Source of the DNA: Azophilus sp026709365
GTDB taxonomy: Bacteria > Pseudomonadota > Gammaproteobacteria > Pseudomonadales > Azotimanducaceae
NCBI GenBank assembly: GCA_965200175.1
Contig: OZ241345.1
Location: 3,844,001 to 3,908,000 of the forward strand
Reading direction: 5' to 3'
DNA length: 64,000 bases
In this document: in pieces, positions 47,655 to 56,164 of the stretch
Layout of the letters: every line of letters begins with the position of its first letter
Numbering within the stretch: the first letter of the stretch is position 1
Notes under the pieces: generated by a model
Told to the model about the DNA's origin: nothing
What the model saw: only the letters and a program-made list of their open reading frames with translations
The model's database searches: none
Position numbers and translations under genes: made by a program

Positions 47655-48592
47655 GAATCGGCGACCCGAGCGCCGCCGCCAAGGCCCGAGCGGAGCGTAC
47701 GCACGACGCCCGGAATGTCCTTTAGGACGGCCTCGACGCGCTCGGCGTCGTCGGGCACGCAAACGGCCTTGACCTGCGGGCCGGCATCCATGGTGGCAAA
47801 CACCCGGCAGCCGTCGGTGCGCAGTTCGCGAACGGCCCGCAGGCATTCCACCGAGGCGCCGCGCCAATAGATGAGTGCTGGCCGACTGCTCAGCATGAGC
47901 GCGTGCATCTTCAGGAAACTGGCCTCGGCCAGCTCCCCCAGGGCGTCGAAGTCCCGCTGGCCGACAGCGGCCTTCATGGCCTCGAAGTCCGCATCGGCCG
48001 CGGCGCTCCAAGCGGGATAATAGGGGGAGGTCGCCTTGGAGCGATCCATGCCCACGGTCGAGGACACCGCCTTCGGCTCAGGGGCGGTGATGGCGACGAC
48101 CACCGCCAGGGGCCAAGCGTCCGGGGCCAGCACGGCCTCGCCACGCCAATCCGGAGCCGCCAGTGCCACAAAGCCGCCGTGAATGGAACGGGCCGCCGAG
48201 CCCGAGCCGCGTCGGGCCATGGCCGAGCGCTCGCCATCGCTCAAGCGCAGTCCGCAATGGGCGTCGATGGCGGTTGCCAAGGCGGCGAAGCCGGAGGCCG
48301 ACGACGCCAGCCCGGCAGCGGTCGGAAAGTCATTGCGGCTGGAGATGGCCAACGGGCCGATCGGGTAATCTCGCCGCCAGTCCGCCAAGGCGCGCTCGAC
48401 TTTGGCGTCGCGAACCGGGCGGCCGTCCAGCCGCAGCGCATCGGCATCGGCCTCCTCCACTGTGGTGGTGGTGGTCAGGGCCCCCAAGGTGATGGACAGC
48501 GACGGCGTGTCCGGGCGGTTTCCCGGCCCGTCCTGCTTGCCCCAGTACTTGAGCAGCGCGATGTTGGAATGGGCGATGGCCGTTGTGGGCAT
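47651..48592 (-). CDS. mvaD: Diphosphomevalonate decarboxylase
   Basis: 313 residues. AIAHSNIALLKYWGKQDGPG, NDFPTAAGLASSASGFAALA and RRGSGSAARSIHGGFVAL are signature segments; catalytic Asp is expected in ATMDAGPQVKAV (near residue 268) and the conserved Lys in LKYWGK. It converts 5-diphosphomevalonate to isopentenyl diphosphate in the cytoplasm. First of the three mevalonate genes, 14 bp after the amidase. HMG-CoA synthase and an IPP isomerase are not in the window. Confidence 0.92.
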   Translation of the reverse strand: MPTTAIAHSNIALLKYWGKQDGPGNRPDTPSLSITLGALTTTTTVEEADADALRLDGRPVRDAKVERALADWRRDYPIGPLAISSRNDFPTAAGLASSASGFAALATAIDAHCGLRLSDGERSAMARRGSGSAARSIHGGFVALAAPDWRGEAVLAPDAWPLAVVVAITAPEPKAVSSTVGMDRSKATSPYYPAWSAAADADFEAMKAAVGQRDFDALGELAEASFLKMHALMLSSRPALIYWRGASVECLRAVRELRTDGCRVFATMDAGPQVKAVCVPDDAERVEAVLKDIPGVVRTLRSGLGGGARVADS

Positions 48593-48606
48593 GAACAGCG
48601 CAACCG

Positions 48607-50064
48607 TCAGCCCAAGTAGGCATTCGGCGGCTCGAAGGCAAAGCCGTTCGCCTCCATCAGCTTGGCAGCGCCGATGGTGATGAGATCACCGTACTCCGGC
48701 CCGGCGATCTGCACGCCAATGGGCAGCCCATCGGCATTCAGCCCGGTGGGGATGACGGTGGCCGGCAGGTAGCTGCCGCCGATCAAGCCTGCCCAGAACA
48801 CTTGCTCGAAGTACGGGCGCTGCTCGTTGTTGACGGTGACGGTGCGCTCGCCAAAGGGCCGCTGGTCGTGCGGCACGGCGGCGGTGGCCATGATGGGAGC
48901 GATCAGCAGATCGTATTCCTTGAAGAACTGATGCCACTTCCAGCGCAGGTGCGCCCGCTGCTCATCATTGTGCTTCCACATCTTGAACGACGACACCTGG
49001 GCGCGGAGGATGTGCGCCGCCGTGCTGTCGTCATCGGCGGCCAGCGTCGCCACATGCCGCTTGATACTGTCGTATTCCGCCTCCGGCATGCGCGCCGCCA
49101 TGGTGGCCTGCAGCAGGTTTTGGTAGGTGGCGTGGCTGTGGGCGGGGTCGAAGGCAGGCCGCGCCTCCATGTTGACCGAAGCGCCCCCGTCGCGAAAGGC
49201 CGCCGCCACCTGCTCCACCCGCCGCCGCACCTCGGCATCCACCGGGGCCATGTCGTCATCGACCCAGACGGCCACCTTGAGATCCCCAAGCGCGCGGCCA
49301 TCGAGCGTGGGCAGATCGAGGCGGTAGCCCCGCGCCATGATGTCGTCCGGCCCCGCCATGGCCATCAGGGCGGTCTCCAAGTCCGCGGCCGAGCGGGCCA
49401 GCGGGCCGATGACCGAGATGTCCGGCTTGCTGCGCACGTCCCCCGGTGGCGCATGGCCGCGCATCCAGAGCAGGTTCCAAGTGGGCTTGTGGCCGAAGAC
49501 GCCGCAGAAGTGCGCCGGGTTGCGGATGGACCCGCCGATGTCGGAGCCGATCTCAATGCCGGTGAGGCCCGCTGCCAAGGCCGCCGCCGAACCCCCGGAG
49601 GAGCCGCCGGGAATGCGCTTCAAGTCGTAGGGGTTGTTGGTGGTGCCGTAGATGTCGTTGTAGCTCTGGAAGTCCGCCAGCATCAGGGGCACGTTGGTCT
49701 TGCCGAACACCACCGCGCCAGCCGCCTTGAGCCTGCGCACCGGCTCGGCGTCCTCGGCGGCGATGTTGTCCCGCCAATCGACGTTGCCCCAGGTGGTGGG
49801 CGCGCCCGCCACGTTGTAGGACTCCTTCACCGTCATCGGCACCCCGTGCAGTGGGCCGAGCGAATCGCCTCGGGCGATGGCCCGATCCGCTTCGCGCGCA
49901 TCGGCCAAGGCTGGTTCGCGCAGGTCCACCACCAGCGCGTTGAGTTCGCCGTTGTAGCGGTCCACTCGGTCCAAGTAGTGCCGCAGCAACGCCTCGCAGC
50001 TGATCTCCTTGCCGCGGATTTTGGCGGCGAGGTCCGTGGCGGAAAGAAACGCGATCTCGCTCAT
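48607..50064 (-). CDS. Amidase signature family enzyme
   Basis: 485 residues. The Ser-cisSer-Lys triad is visible: Lys80 (TVKESYNVAG), Ser155 (IPGGSSGGSAAA) and Ser179 (GSDIGGSIRNP). The glycine/serine-rich core and CGVFGHKPTWNLL match the amidase signature family, closest in style to fatty-acid-amide or 6-aminohexanoate-dimer type amidases rather than GatA, since no gatB/C is nearby. It would release a free amine or ammonia. Its stop lies 14 bp before the decarboxylase start, so it heads the long minus-strand block and might supply amines for the dehydrogenase at the far end; that is speculative. Confidence 0.85.
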   Translation of the reverse strand: MSEIAFLSATDLAAKIRGKEISCEALLRHYLDRVDRYNGELNALVVDLREPALADAREADRAIARGDSLGPLHGVPMTVKESYNVAGAPTTWGNVDWRDNIAAEDAEPVRRLKAAGAVVFGKTNVPLMLADFQSYNDIYGTTNNPYDLKRIPGGSSGGSAAALAAGLTGIEIGSDIGGSIRNPAHFCGVFGHKPTWNLLWMRGHAPPGDVRSKPDISVIGPLARSAADLETALMAMAGPDDIMARGYRLDLPTLDGRALGDLKVAVWVDDDMAPVDAEVRRRVEQVAAAFRDGGASVNMEARPAFDPAHSHATYQNLLQATMAARMPEAEYDSIKRHVATLAADDDSTAAHILRAQVSSFKMWKHNDEQRAHLRWKWHQFFKEYDLLIAPIMATAAVPHDQRPFGERTVTVNNEQRPYFEQVFWAGLIGGSYLPATVIPTGLNADGLPIGVQIAGPEYGDLITIGAAKLMEANGFAFEPPNAYLG

Positions 50065-50122
50065 GGCCCGTGCTCCAAGATGCGGACGGAAAGCCTAGGT
50101 TAACCGATTGGGTGGGTCAAAG

Positions 50123-50216
50123 CGCGCCCGCGGAGCGGGCGCGTTGGAGTTTCGCTGCGCGAAACTCCGCGCACTCGTCGCGTCGGTCAGATTCCGACAG
50201 TTTCTGAACCGGCGCA
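50123..50216 (+). repeat. Dispersed double-hairpin repeat, copy 6
   Basis: GCGCGCCCGC/GCGGGCGCG hairpin, TT, GGAGTTTCGC/GCGAAACTCC hairpin, then CAGATTCCGACAGTTTCTGA. One of the best-preserved copies. It lies between the amidase start and the end of the amidohydrolase. Confidence 0.85.
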
Positions 50217-50253
50217 CACACGGCGGGCGAGAGCGTTCAGCCGAGACGAGCGC

Positions 50254-51339
50254 TCACCGCCGGGCGCTCAGCTGGGCCTGCTCCCAAGCCCTGATCTTGG
50301 GCAGCGCGGCATCGAAGACCCTGAGGTAGTTGCCGCGCTCAACCAAAGCCCGGGTCGGGGCGCTGAGGCGTTCCCAAAGCGGCTGGTAGGCGGTGTAGGT
50401 GGCGGCGTAGCCTTCCCAGTTGGCAGGGGCCACCGAATCGGTGCCGAACAGGAAGCGGGTTGGGTGCCTTTCAATCAACGCCGCCCAAGCCGCCGTGGTT
50501 GCTTCGTCGGCCACGACGTACTTGGCGACTTCATCCCAGGAGATGTCCATGGTGACATGGTCGTAGCGGGGGTCGCCCAGGAATTCATCAAGCAGGGCCA
50601 GGTGTTGGGCGCTCGGGGCCACGAAGCGGCCCAGCCCGGTGTGCGCCCAGATCACGGCGGCGTTGGGGTGCGCCCTGAGCAGGCGCAGCAGTTCATCGTA
50701 GTGGACGGGGCGCTCGCCGGGACGCACCACGTCAATGTCGCAGTGCAGAATCGCGACCAAGCCGATCTCGGCGACGGCTTCGAGAATGCGGCCGAGGGCC
50801 GGATTGCGCAGGCTGGCTGTGTGGCCGGTGACCTTGGAGGAAACGAACTCCTTGTGAACGCTGAATTCGCCGATGCCGGCGAATACGCCGGGAAAGGTCA
50901 GCAGCACCCGGCGTATGTGATCGGCGGCGTACATGTCAGTGGGATTGAAGCCGGTGATCATCGGATCGATCCGGGCCTTCTGCGCGCGCGTCAACGACCG
51001 GTAGGCCATGGCGATGGCCGCATCGACGAAGGAGTAGTAGTACAGCGCCGCATCGGATCGCAGGTAGTAGTCCGGCGCCCGGTCGCCTGAGACGAAAGAA
51101 TCCCACTTCTGCTGCAAGGGGATCCCGAACATGGCCACCCGGCCCACGCGGTCGCCCACCATTTCCAAGTACCCAGGGGCGGTGATGCCGTTTTGGACGT
51201 AGTTCGACAGGTGAAAATGGACGTCATTGAAGAGCGGCTCGGCCGCAGCGCCGTCGCTCCGCTCCGCACCCTGCACAAGTTGCGCGCAGCCCCCAAGCAG
51301 CGCAAGGCAGGCCCAGCCTCGCCAAGCCTTTGCCATCAT
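50254..51339 (-). CDS. Lipoprotein amidohydrolase of the TIM-barrel (amidohydrolase_2-like) type
   Basis: About 361 residues from ATG 51339. The start is set by the signal sequence MMAKAWRGWACLALLGGCAQ, whose LLGGC is a lipobox, so it is probably anchored to a membrane by Cys. NDVHFHLSNYVQNG gives the HxH metal site; VAILHCDIDVV, IWAHTGLG and LFGTDSVAP give further His/Asp ligands of the amidohydrolase superfamily. Substrate unknown. Two tandem copies of a 16-bp sequence (51405-51436) lie just upstream. Confidence 0.8.
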   Translation of the reverse strand: MMAKAWRGWACLALLGGCAQLVQGAERSDGAAAEPLFNDVHFHLSNYVQNGITAPGYLEMVGDRVGRVAMFGIPLQQKWDSFVSGDRAPDYYLRSDAALYYYSFVDAAIAMAYRSLTRAQKARIDPMITGFNPTDMYAADHIRRVLLTFPGVFAGIGEFSVHKEFVSSKVTGHTASLRNPALGRILEAVAEIGLVAILHCDIDVVRPGERPVHYDELLRLLRAHPNAAVIWAHTGLGRFVAPSAQHLALLDEFLGDPRYDHVTMDISWDEVAKYVVADEATTAAWAALIERHPTRFLFGTDSVAPANWEGYAATYTAYQPLWERLSAPTRALVERGNYLRVFDAALPKIRAWEQAQLSARR

Positions 51340-51474
51340 TGCGAAGAACCCCGCACTTCCGAACGCAAGTTCGCCAGTATAGCGAACGCGGGGCGCGCCG
51401 CATCGGCTGGCATGCCGAGTGGCTGGCATGCCGAGCAGCAATTTTCACTTTGGCCAGTGACCGCTTAGCCCTAG

Positions 51475-51732
51475 GGAGCCTCTGATCAAGTCCCGGAAGT
51501 TCAGAGCGGCCTGTGGGGTGCGCTGGCAAGGCGCGGCGAAGCCGTGTGGCAAGCCCCCCCACACAATGAGCCGCAACGCCGCCAGCGCAGCCCACAGGCG
51601 CTCCCGAAGGGCGCTTCACGGCGCTTGGGCCCGAGTTCCGCTCCGCCTGCGGACAGGGAGCCGCTCCCGGCGGGGCCGTTTCGGCCCTCAAGCAGTGAAG
51701 CGCTGAACGAACGGGACTTGATCAGAGGTTCC
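51475..51732. mobile_element. MITE with IS5-like ends and CTAG target duplication
   Basis: A 258-bp element with 21-bp terminal inverted repeats, left GGAGCCTCTGATCAAGTCC and right the inverse with one mismatch (GGAACC), each flanked by CTAG (51471-51474 and 51733-51736). Inside is a second inverted repeat (GCCTGTGGGGTGCGCTGGC and its partner). There is no transposase frame. The YTAR-type 4-bp duplication is what IS5-group transposases produce, so it is probably mobilised in trans. A partial second copy is at 56165-56203. Confidence 0.85.
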
Positions 51733-51861
51733 CTAGGGATGCCCTGAAGCCGAAACTGCCCCAAAGAGCGAGAATTCGAGGGCGGGACGCCCCTGCTTCA
51801 ATGGCCCCGCGCAGGGCGTCTCGCTCCAAGATATCCCGCGCCGGAGCCAGGGAAGTCGATG

Positions 51862-51921
51862 AATTAACAAAATTAACGGCGTTAACAAGATTTCTGTTAA
51901 CGCCGTTAATTTATGTTAATT
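51862..51921. promoter_or_regulatory. Extended palindrome before the AAA ATPase gene
   Basis: Two perfect 15-bp arms, ATTAACGGCGTTAAC (51872-51886) and its complement (51896-51910), around a 9-base centre, enclosed by a further inverted pair AATTAACA/TGTTAATT. The ATG of the ATPase is 7 bp downstream, so the dyad covers the promoter and leader. It could be an operator or an mRNA hairpin. Confidence 0.7.
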
Positions 51922-51928
51922 TGCCGCC

Positions 51929-53137
51929 ATGGATCGTCGCACCAATCCCTATGCCCCTGGCGCTGGCCTGCAGCCGCCGGAATTGGCAGGGCGTGAGAGT
52001 CTGTTGTCGGACGCTTCCATTGACATGGACCGCGTCCTCGCCAGACGCCCAGCCAAGGGCATGATCCTGCTGGGGCTCCGGGGTGTGGGCAAAACCGTCC
52101 TCCTGAATCGGCTGCGCTTGACCGCCGACCAGAAGGGTTTCCGCACTGCCCGCATCGAAGCGCCCGAAGGCGCCTCCCTACCCCAACTGCTGGTGCCGGA
52201 ACTGCGTCGATTGCTGCACGGCCTTGACCTTCGCCAAGCCACGACTCACCACTTGCGTCGCGCGGCCAATGTGTTGGGAAAGTTCGCCCGAGCCTTCAAA
52301 GTGAAAGCTGTTGACGTTGACTTGGAATTCAGCGTGGACCTCTCCCCTGGTGAAGGTGACAGCGGCAATCTGGAACAGGACCTGCCCCAGCTGCTGATGG
52401 CCTTGGCCGAAGTGGCCGCCGACCGACAAACCGCTATCGGGTTGTTCATCGACGAGATTCAATACCTGTCCCCCGCCGAACTCTCCGCCGTCATCGTGGC
52501 CTGCCACGAAATCGGACAGCAAAATCTGCCCTTCCTGTTCATCGGCGCCGGACTGCCCCAAACGGCGGCGCTGGCCGGCAAAGCCAAATCCTACTCGGAA
52601 CGGCTGTTCAACTACCCACAGGTGGGAGCCTTGGAAGCCAATGACGCCCGTGCCGCGCTGCTGAAGCCAGCGCAAGCCGAGGGCGTGGCGTTTAACGACG
52701 AAGCCTCAGAACACGTCCTCCAAGCGGCGGAAAACTTCCCCTATTTCATTCAGGAGTGGGGGTTCCAAGTCTGGAATGCCGCGCCCGCCAGCCCAATCAC
52801 GAGCGCGATGGTTCGCGCCGCCACCCCCGGCGTGGTGGCGCAGCTGGACAACAACTTCTTCCGCGTTCGCTTCGATCGGCTGACGCCCCTTGAGCAAAAG
52901 TACCTCCGGGCCATGGCCGAACTTGGGCCGGGGCCGCACGGGACCGGCCGCATCGCCGAAACGCTGGGCGTCCCCACCTCCTCGGTCGCTGCGGTGCGCC
53001 AACGTCTCGTCGCCAAGGGCATGGTGTGGAGCCAGCGGCACGGGGAAACCGCCTTCACGGTGCCGATGTTCGATGCCTTCATGAAGCGGCAGATGCCGGA
53101 GTTGCTGAAGCATGCGCCGCAAACGCGAAGCCGCTAG
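51929..53137 (+). CDS. Stand-alone AAA/STAND-like ATPase with winged helix
   Basis: 402 residues. NPYAPGAGLQPPELAGRESL is the N-terminal motif shared with the ATPase at 10170. Walker A is LLGLRGVGKTVLL (residues 47-59), Walker B IGLFIDEIQYLS, sensor PFLFIGAGLPQ. The C-terminal 90 residues (LTPLEQKYLRAMAELG, IAETLGVPTSSVAAVRQRL) form a winged helix that should bind DNA. The gene is monocistronic, with a striking palindrome over its leader, suggesting self-control. Cellular role unknown; relatives are frequent in plasmids and genomic islands. Confidence 0.8.
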   Translation: MDRRTNPYAPGAGLQPPELAGRESLLSDASIDMDRVLARRPAKGMILLGLRGVGKTVLLNRLRLTADQKGFRTARIEAPEGASLPQLLVPELRRLLHGLDLRQATTHHLRRAANVLGKFARAFKVKAVDVDLEFSVDLSPGEGDSGNLEQDLPQLLMALAEVAADRQTAIGLFIDEIQYLSPAELSAVIVACHEIGQQNLPFLFIGAGLPQTAALAGKAKSYSERLFNYPQVGALEANDARAALLKPAQAEGVAFNDEASEHVLQAAENFPYFIQEWGFQVWNAAPASPITSAMVRAATPGVVAQLDNNFFRVRFDRLTPLEQKYLRAMAELGPGPHGTGRIAETLGVPTSSVAAVRQRLVAKGMVWSQRHGETAFTVPMFDAFMKRQMPELLKHAPQTRSR

Positions 53138-53353
53138 CGAACTGCGGTGTCTCAGCCGCTGAACGCACTCAGCTCTCGCCGCGGCTTCCGGGTCACCTCG
53201 ACCTTGCCTGCGTCATTGCACACCTTGCCGTGGCCTAAACGGAAACACCCATGACCACAATCACATCCACCGAGGCAAGGTCAGTAAAATTTAGAGACTC
53301 TTTCTAAGGGAGGTATCCCATAGATTCATACCGGTCACCTAGCGGACAGAACG

Positions 53354-53614
53354 ATGCCGACAGCCGATGACTTCAGGAATGAGCTTCGCGCAAGGTTCGC
53401 AAGCGCCATGCGAGCGGGGCGTCGTTGGATTGATATTACCGCCGGGAGCGTTCACCGCAGCGTGGGTGGCTATCCCGGCTCAAATCACCGAATGCCAAAT
53501 TGCTGCAGTGTCATGTGGCAGGAGAAGGGGCCCGACGATGAAGTATTGAGCAAACCGCCTAGCAGTCACGGTGCGTCGCTGGAAATCAGGTATGCCTTGC
53601 CGCATTCGCCTTAG
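53354..53614 (+). CDS. Small conserved hypothetical protein
   Basis: 86 residues. The sequence has MPTADDFRNELRARFASAMR, then GGYPGSNHRMPNCCSVM and a basic C-terminus (LEIRYALPHSP). I recall small stand-alone proteins with the VGGYPGxxHRMPxCCxVM pattern in other bacteria, without a known function, so I regard it as real. Conserved His, Met and two Cys could bind a metal. It lies inside the interrupted YefM locus and probably arrived with the insertion. Confidence 0.55.
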   Translation: MPTADDFRNELRARFASAMRAGRRWIDITAGSVHRSVGGYPGSNHRMPNCCSVMWQEKGPDDEVLSKPPSSHGASLEIRYALPHSP

Positions 53615-53803
53615 AGGTGGCCTCGTGCCTGAAAGCAATTGATCTCGCCTAGCGAAAGTATATTAAGCGGTCAGTATAGCGAACGCCAGCGGCATTCGCC
53701 TGGAGCCATTCAAGTGCTTGCCACCAACGGGAGCGAACGCTTCACTGTGTCTTGACCGGACTCGCCTTTCGGAGCCCCCGGTGGGGTTATTCCATATGCT
53801 AAG

Positions 53804-53896
53804 ATGCCTCCCGAATCCCATATCAAACGTGCTGTCTCGTTCATTGATGGCTAAAACCTCTTCAGGCACGCCAAAGACGCTTTCGGCCACCACCAC
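53804..53896 (+). pseudogene. NYN-domain (LabA/PIN-like) N-terminal fragment with stop
   Basis: ATG 53804 opens MPPESHIKRAVSFIDG, then TAA at 53852, then NLFRHAKDAFGHHH in the same frame. Intact NYN nucleases read FIDGQNLF..AKEAFGYHHPNYD here, so CAA has become TAA and the gene is cut off after the HHH, about 30 residues in. The Asp of FIDG is the metal ligand. A remnant only. Confidence 0.65.
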
Positions 53897-54106
53897 ATCG
53901 CTGAGCATCTCGTCAGCTGAATATGGAGCTTCCAAGAGCATGAGCCAGTTGATTGCCGGCAAGAGAGGCCGTGCCGCACTCGTCTGTGAAGATGATTGGA
54001 AGGCCGTCCAAGAGACGCTGCGCCTGCTGTCGATTCCGGGCATGCGCGAGTCCATTCAGGAGGGTATGGAGGCGTTGGTCGAAGATTGCAGCGAGGCGCT
54101 TGATTG

Positions 54107-54166
54107 GTGAGTCGGCGCCTCGTTTACGCTAAGCAGGCTCAACGCGGCGCGAGGCAACTGAACGCC
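54107..54166 (+). pseudogene. yoeB: YoeB/RelE-type toxin N-terminal fragment
   Basis: GTG 54107, overlapping the YefM stop by 4 bp, opens SRRLVYAKQAQRGARQLN, the start of YoeB-type mRNA interferases (xWRLVYTKQAQKDAxKL). Family sequence ends near 54166; the catalytic C-terminal residues are gone, so the toxin is inactive. Confidence 0.6.
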
Positions 54167-54227
54167 CCGCTTGCCGCCAGCCCTGCTGACCCGCCAAAAT
54201 CCCAACCCCCATCAGGAGCGCCGCACG

Positions 54228-54356
54228 GTGGCCGCAGACAAGACCCTGACCAGTTGGGTGGAGGACTTCGCGGACAAGGGTTTCCGGCAAACCATCCGCG
54301 ACCGGGACCGGCCTTGGGGCGACTGCGGCGAGAAGCCGAAGGAGGATGAAGCCTGA
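54228..54356 (+). CDS. Possible 42-residue protein
   Basis: GTG 54228 is preceded by AGGAG at 54213-54217 and opens VAADKTLTSWVEDFADKGFR then QTIRDRDRPWGDC, a charged helical-looking peptide. It ends 45 bp before the NADP-dependent reductase. I do not recognise it. The ribosome-binding site and spacing make translation plausible. Confidence 0.35.
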   Translation: MAADKTLTSWVEDFADKGFRQTIRDRDRPWGDCGEKPKEDEA

Positions 54357-54401
54357 GGAGTGGGGTATATTCCCCCGCCTTCGCAGCCACAGGAACGCAC
54401 T

Positions 54402-55421
54402 ATGAACACCAATCGCCAATGGACTCTCGCCAAACGCCCCTTCGGCATGGTCGGCCCGGACAACTTTGAGTACCGGGAGGCGCCGATTCCCACGCCCGGC
54501 GAGGGCGAGGTGCTGGTGCGCAATCTCTACCTGTCCTTCGACCCCACCCAACGGGGCTGGATGGAGGATCGGGAGAGCTACATGCCGCCGGTGCAGTTGG
54601 GCGAGCCGATGCGGGCCGGATCGGTCGGCCAGGTGGCGGAGTCCAACCATCCGGATTTTGCCGTCGGGGAACTGGTGCAGACCTTGGGCAACTGGCAGGA
54701 CTTCGTGGTGGTCAGCCCTGCCGCGGGCTTCGGCGGGCTGACCAAGCTGCCGCCCGGCGTTGATCCGGACCTCATGCTCTCCGTGCTGGGCACCACGGGC
54801 CTCACGGCCTACTGGGGCCTGCTGGACCTCGGCAAGCCGCGCAGCGGCGAGACCGTGCTGGTGTCCGGGGCCGCCGGCGCCACCGGCTCGGTCGCGGGGC
54901 AGATCGCCCGCATCAAGGGCTGCCGGGTGGTCGGCATCGCCGGCGGGCCGGAGAAGTGCGCCTGGCTCACTGAGCAGGCCCGCTTCGATGCCGCCATCGA
55001 CTACAAGAGCGAGGACGTGGACGCCCGCATCGGCGAACTCTGCCCGAACAGGGTGGACGTGTTCTTCGACAACGTGGGCGGCGGCATTCTCGAAGCGGCC
55101 CTCAACCACATCAACCTGCGCGCCCGGGTGGTGCTCTGCGGCGGCATTTCAAGCTACAACGCCACCAAGCCCGTGCCCGGCCCCGTCAATCTGATGAATC
55201 TGGTGATCAACCGCGCCCGCATGGAGGGCTTCATCGTCATCGACTACTTCGACCGCATGGCGCAGGCGGTGAGCGACCTGACAGGCTGGATTCAATCCGG
55301 AGAACTGGTCTATCAGAACGACGTTCAAGAGGGCTTTGAGAATATCCCGCAAACTCTGACCCGGCTGTTCACCGGGCGGAATCACGGCAAGCAACTATTA
55401 AAGATCGCCGACCCGGCTTGA
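54402..55421 (+). CDS. NADP-dependent oxidoreductase of the MDR family (CurA / prostaglandin reductase-like)
   Basis: 339 residues from ATG 54402. It is a zinc-free medium-chain reductase: PFGMVGPDNFEYREAPIPTP at the N-terminus, YLSFDPTQRGWMED, and VLVSGAAGATGSVAGQIARI as the NADP-binding loop, with VVGIAGGPEKCAWLTEQARF following. DVFFDNVGGGILEAALNHIN is a family hallmark. Such enzymes reduce the C=C bond of alpha,beta-unsaturated ketones. Monocistronic in appearance; no pathway link. Confidence 0.9.
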   Translation: MNTNRQWTLAKRPFGMVGPDNFEYREAPIPTPGEGEVLVRNLYLSFDPTQRGWMEDRESYMPPVQLGEPMRAGSVGQVAESNHPDFAVGELVQTLGNWQDFVVVSPAAGFGGLTKLPPGVDPDLMLSVLGTTGLTAYWGLLDLGKPRSGETVLVSGAAGATGSVAGQIARIKGCRVVGIAGGPEKCAWLTEQARFDAAIDYKSEDVDARIGELCPNRVDVFFDNVGGGILEAALNHINLRARVVLCGGISSYNATKPVPGPVNLMNLVINRARMEGFIVIDYFDRMAQAVSDLTGWIQSGELVYQNDVQEGFENIPQTLTRLFTGRNHGKQLLKIADPA

Positions 55422-55480
55422 GCGGGGTGCTCGAACTTGGGCCATCCCTCCAAGGCATAACGAACCGAAGATTTGCGCCC

Positions 55481-55729
55481 TCAAAATTCCCGGTACAGCC
55501 GGACTTTGCTTCCTTCAAGCCTGCGCAGCCCTTGCTTGATTTCGTCCATCAAGTCGGTATCGGACTTGATTGCGACCATTTCACGCCAGCTTTCGAATTC
55601 GCTTGGGCTGACGAGCACTGCGGCAGGGGTGCCATTCTTGGTGATGACGACTTCTTCGTCCGATACGTTAATGGCTTCAATCAATGCACTCAGCTTCATT
55701 TTGGCTTCAGACAAAGACATCACTTTCAT
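55481..55729 (-). CDS. Phd/YefM-type antitoxin, no adjacent toxin
   Basis: 82 residues from ATG 55729: MKVMSLSEAKMKLSALIEAI then EEVVITKNGTPAAVLVSPSE, the Phd/YefM fold, and a C-terminal DLMDEIKQGLRRLEGSK tail typical of antitoxins paired with RelE/ParE toxins. Only 60 bp follow before the convergent reductase gene ends, so no toxin gene fits: the toxin has been lost or acts in trans. Upstream is the CoA-transferase remnant. Confidence 0.75.
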   Translation of the reverse strand: MKVMSLSEAKMKLSALIEAINVSDEEVVITKNGTPAAVLVSPSEFESWREMVAIKSDTDLMDEIKQGLRRLEGSKVRLYREF

Positions 55730-55791
55730 GGTCTGACCTGTATTCAAGTTGATCCGAATTTGGGCCACTGTCCATCGCCGAGAGCGTATGT

Positions 55792-56163
55792 TCAACCTCC
55801 TTCTCGACCCAGACCTTCATCGGCAAGCGCCGCAATTTCCTCCGGCGTCAGCCCAAGACCCGCCAGAACCTGCTCATTGTGTTCACCCAGCCGCGCCGCT
55901 CGGGTGCGGATGCGGGTGGGGGTGCGGGAGAACTTGACGGGCGGCGCGGCCAGCGGAACGCTGCGGCCATCGGCCAGTTCGGTTTCGGCCAGCATGGCCC
56001 GGGAGGCGACGTGCTCCTCCTTGGCCAATTCGGCGTAGGTGTTGATGCGGGTGGCGGGCAGGCCCAATTCACCGAACTCCGCCACCGCTTCCGCCGTGGT
56101 TCGTGCCGCGCAGTAGTTCGCTAGCAGACGGAGAGCGCCTTCTTGCGGGATCGTTTCCCCATT
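55792..56163 (-). pseudogene. CaiB/BaiF CoA-transferase C-terminal remnant
   Basis: Minus-strand frame of about 124 residues, TIPQEGALRLLANYCAARTT, AEFGELGLPATRINTYAEL, PVKFSRTPTRIRTRAARLGE then NEQVLAGLGLTPEEIAAL, the last third of a class III CoA-transferase. The homology ends at the partial MITE at 56165-56203. The first ~270 residues, with the catalytic Asp, are absent. Confidence 0.75.
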
Positions 56164-56164
56164 T

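Larger units (their letters stand above)
53251..54110 (+). pseudogene. yefM: YefM antitoxin gene split by inserted DNA
   Basis: At 53251 an ATG opens MTTITSTEARS, the typical YefM N-terminus, but the frame then degenerates and stops at 53307. About 640 bp later the rest of YefM appears in frame to TGA 54110: LIAGKRGRAALVCEDDWKAV then QETLRLLSIPGMRESIQEGM and EDCSEALDW. Some 20 residues between the halves are missing. The intervening DNA carries a small intact gene and an NYN fragment. The toxin start follows with a GTGA overlap, so the original order was yefM-yoeB. Confidence 0.6.

Noticed and set aside
47655..48011. N-terminal extension of the phosphomevalonate kinase frame
   Set aside because: The extension mirrors the decarboxylase in another frame and precedes the GHMP motif that starts the family; the GTG at 47654 with GTGA overlap is the better start.
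51374..53690. Shared 15-mer CAGTATAGCGAACGC near 51376 and 53675
   Set aside because: Only two copies, no further similarity around them; too little to call a repeat or promoter family.
53663..54055. Minus-strand 130-residue frame over the NYN/YefM fragments
   Set aside because: Its sequence looked protein-like at first, but the plus strand carries recognisable NYN and YefM sequence in the same place.
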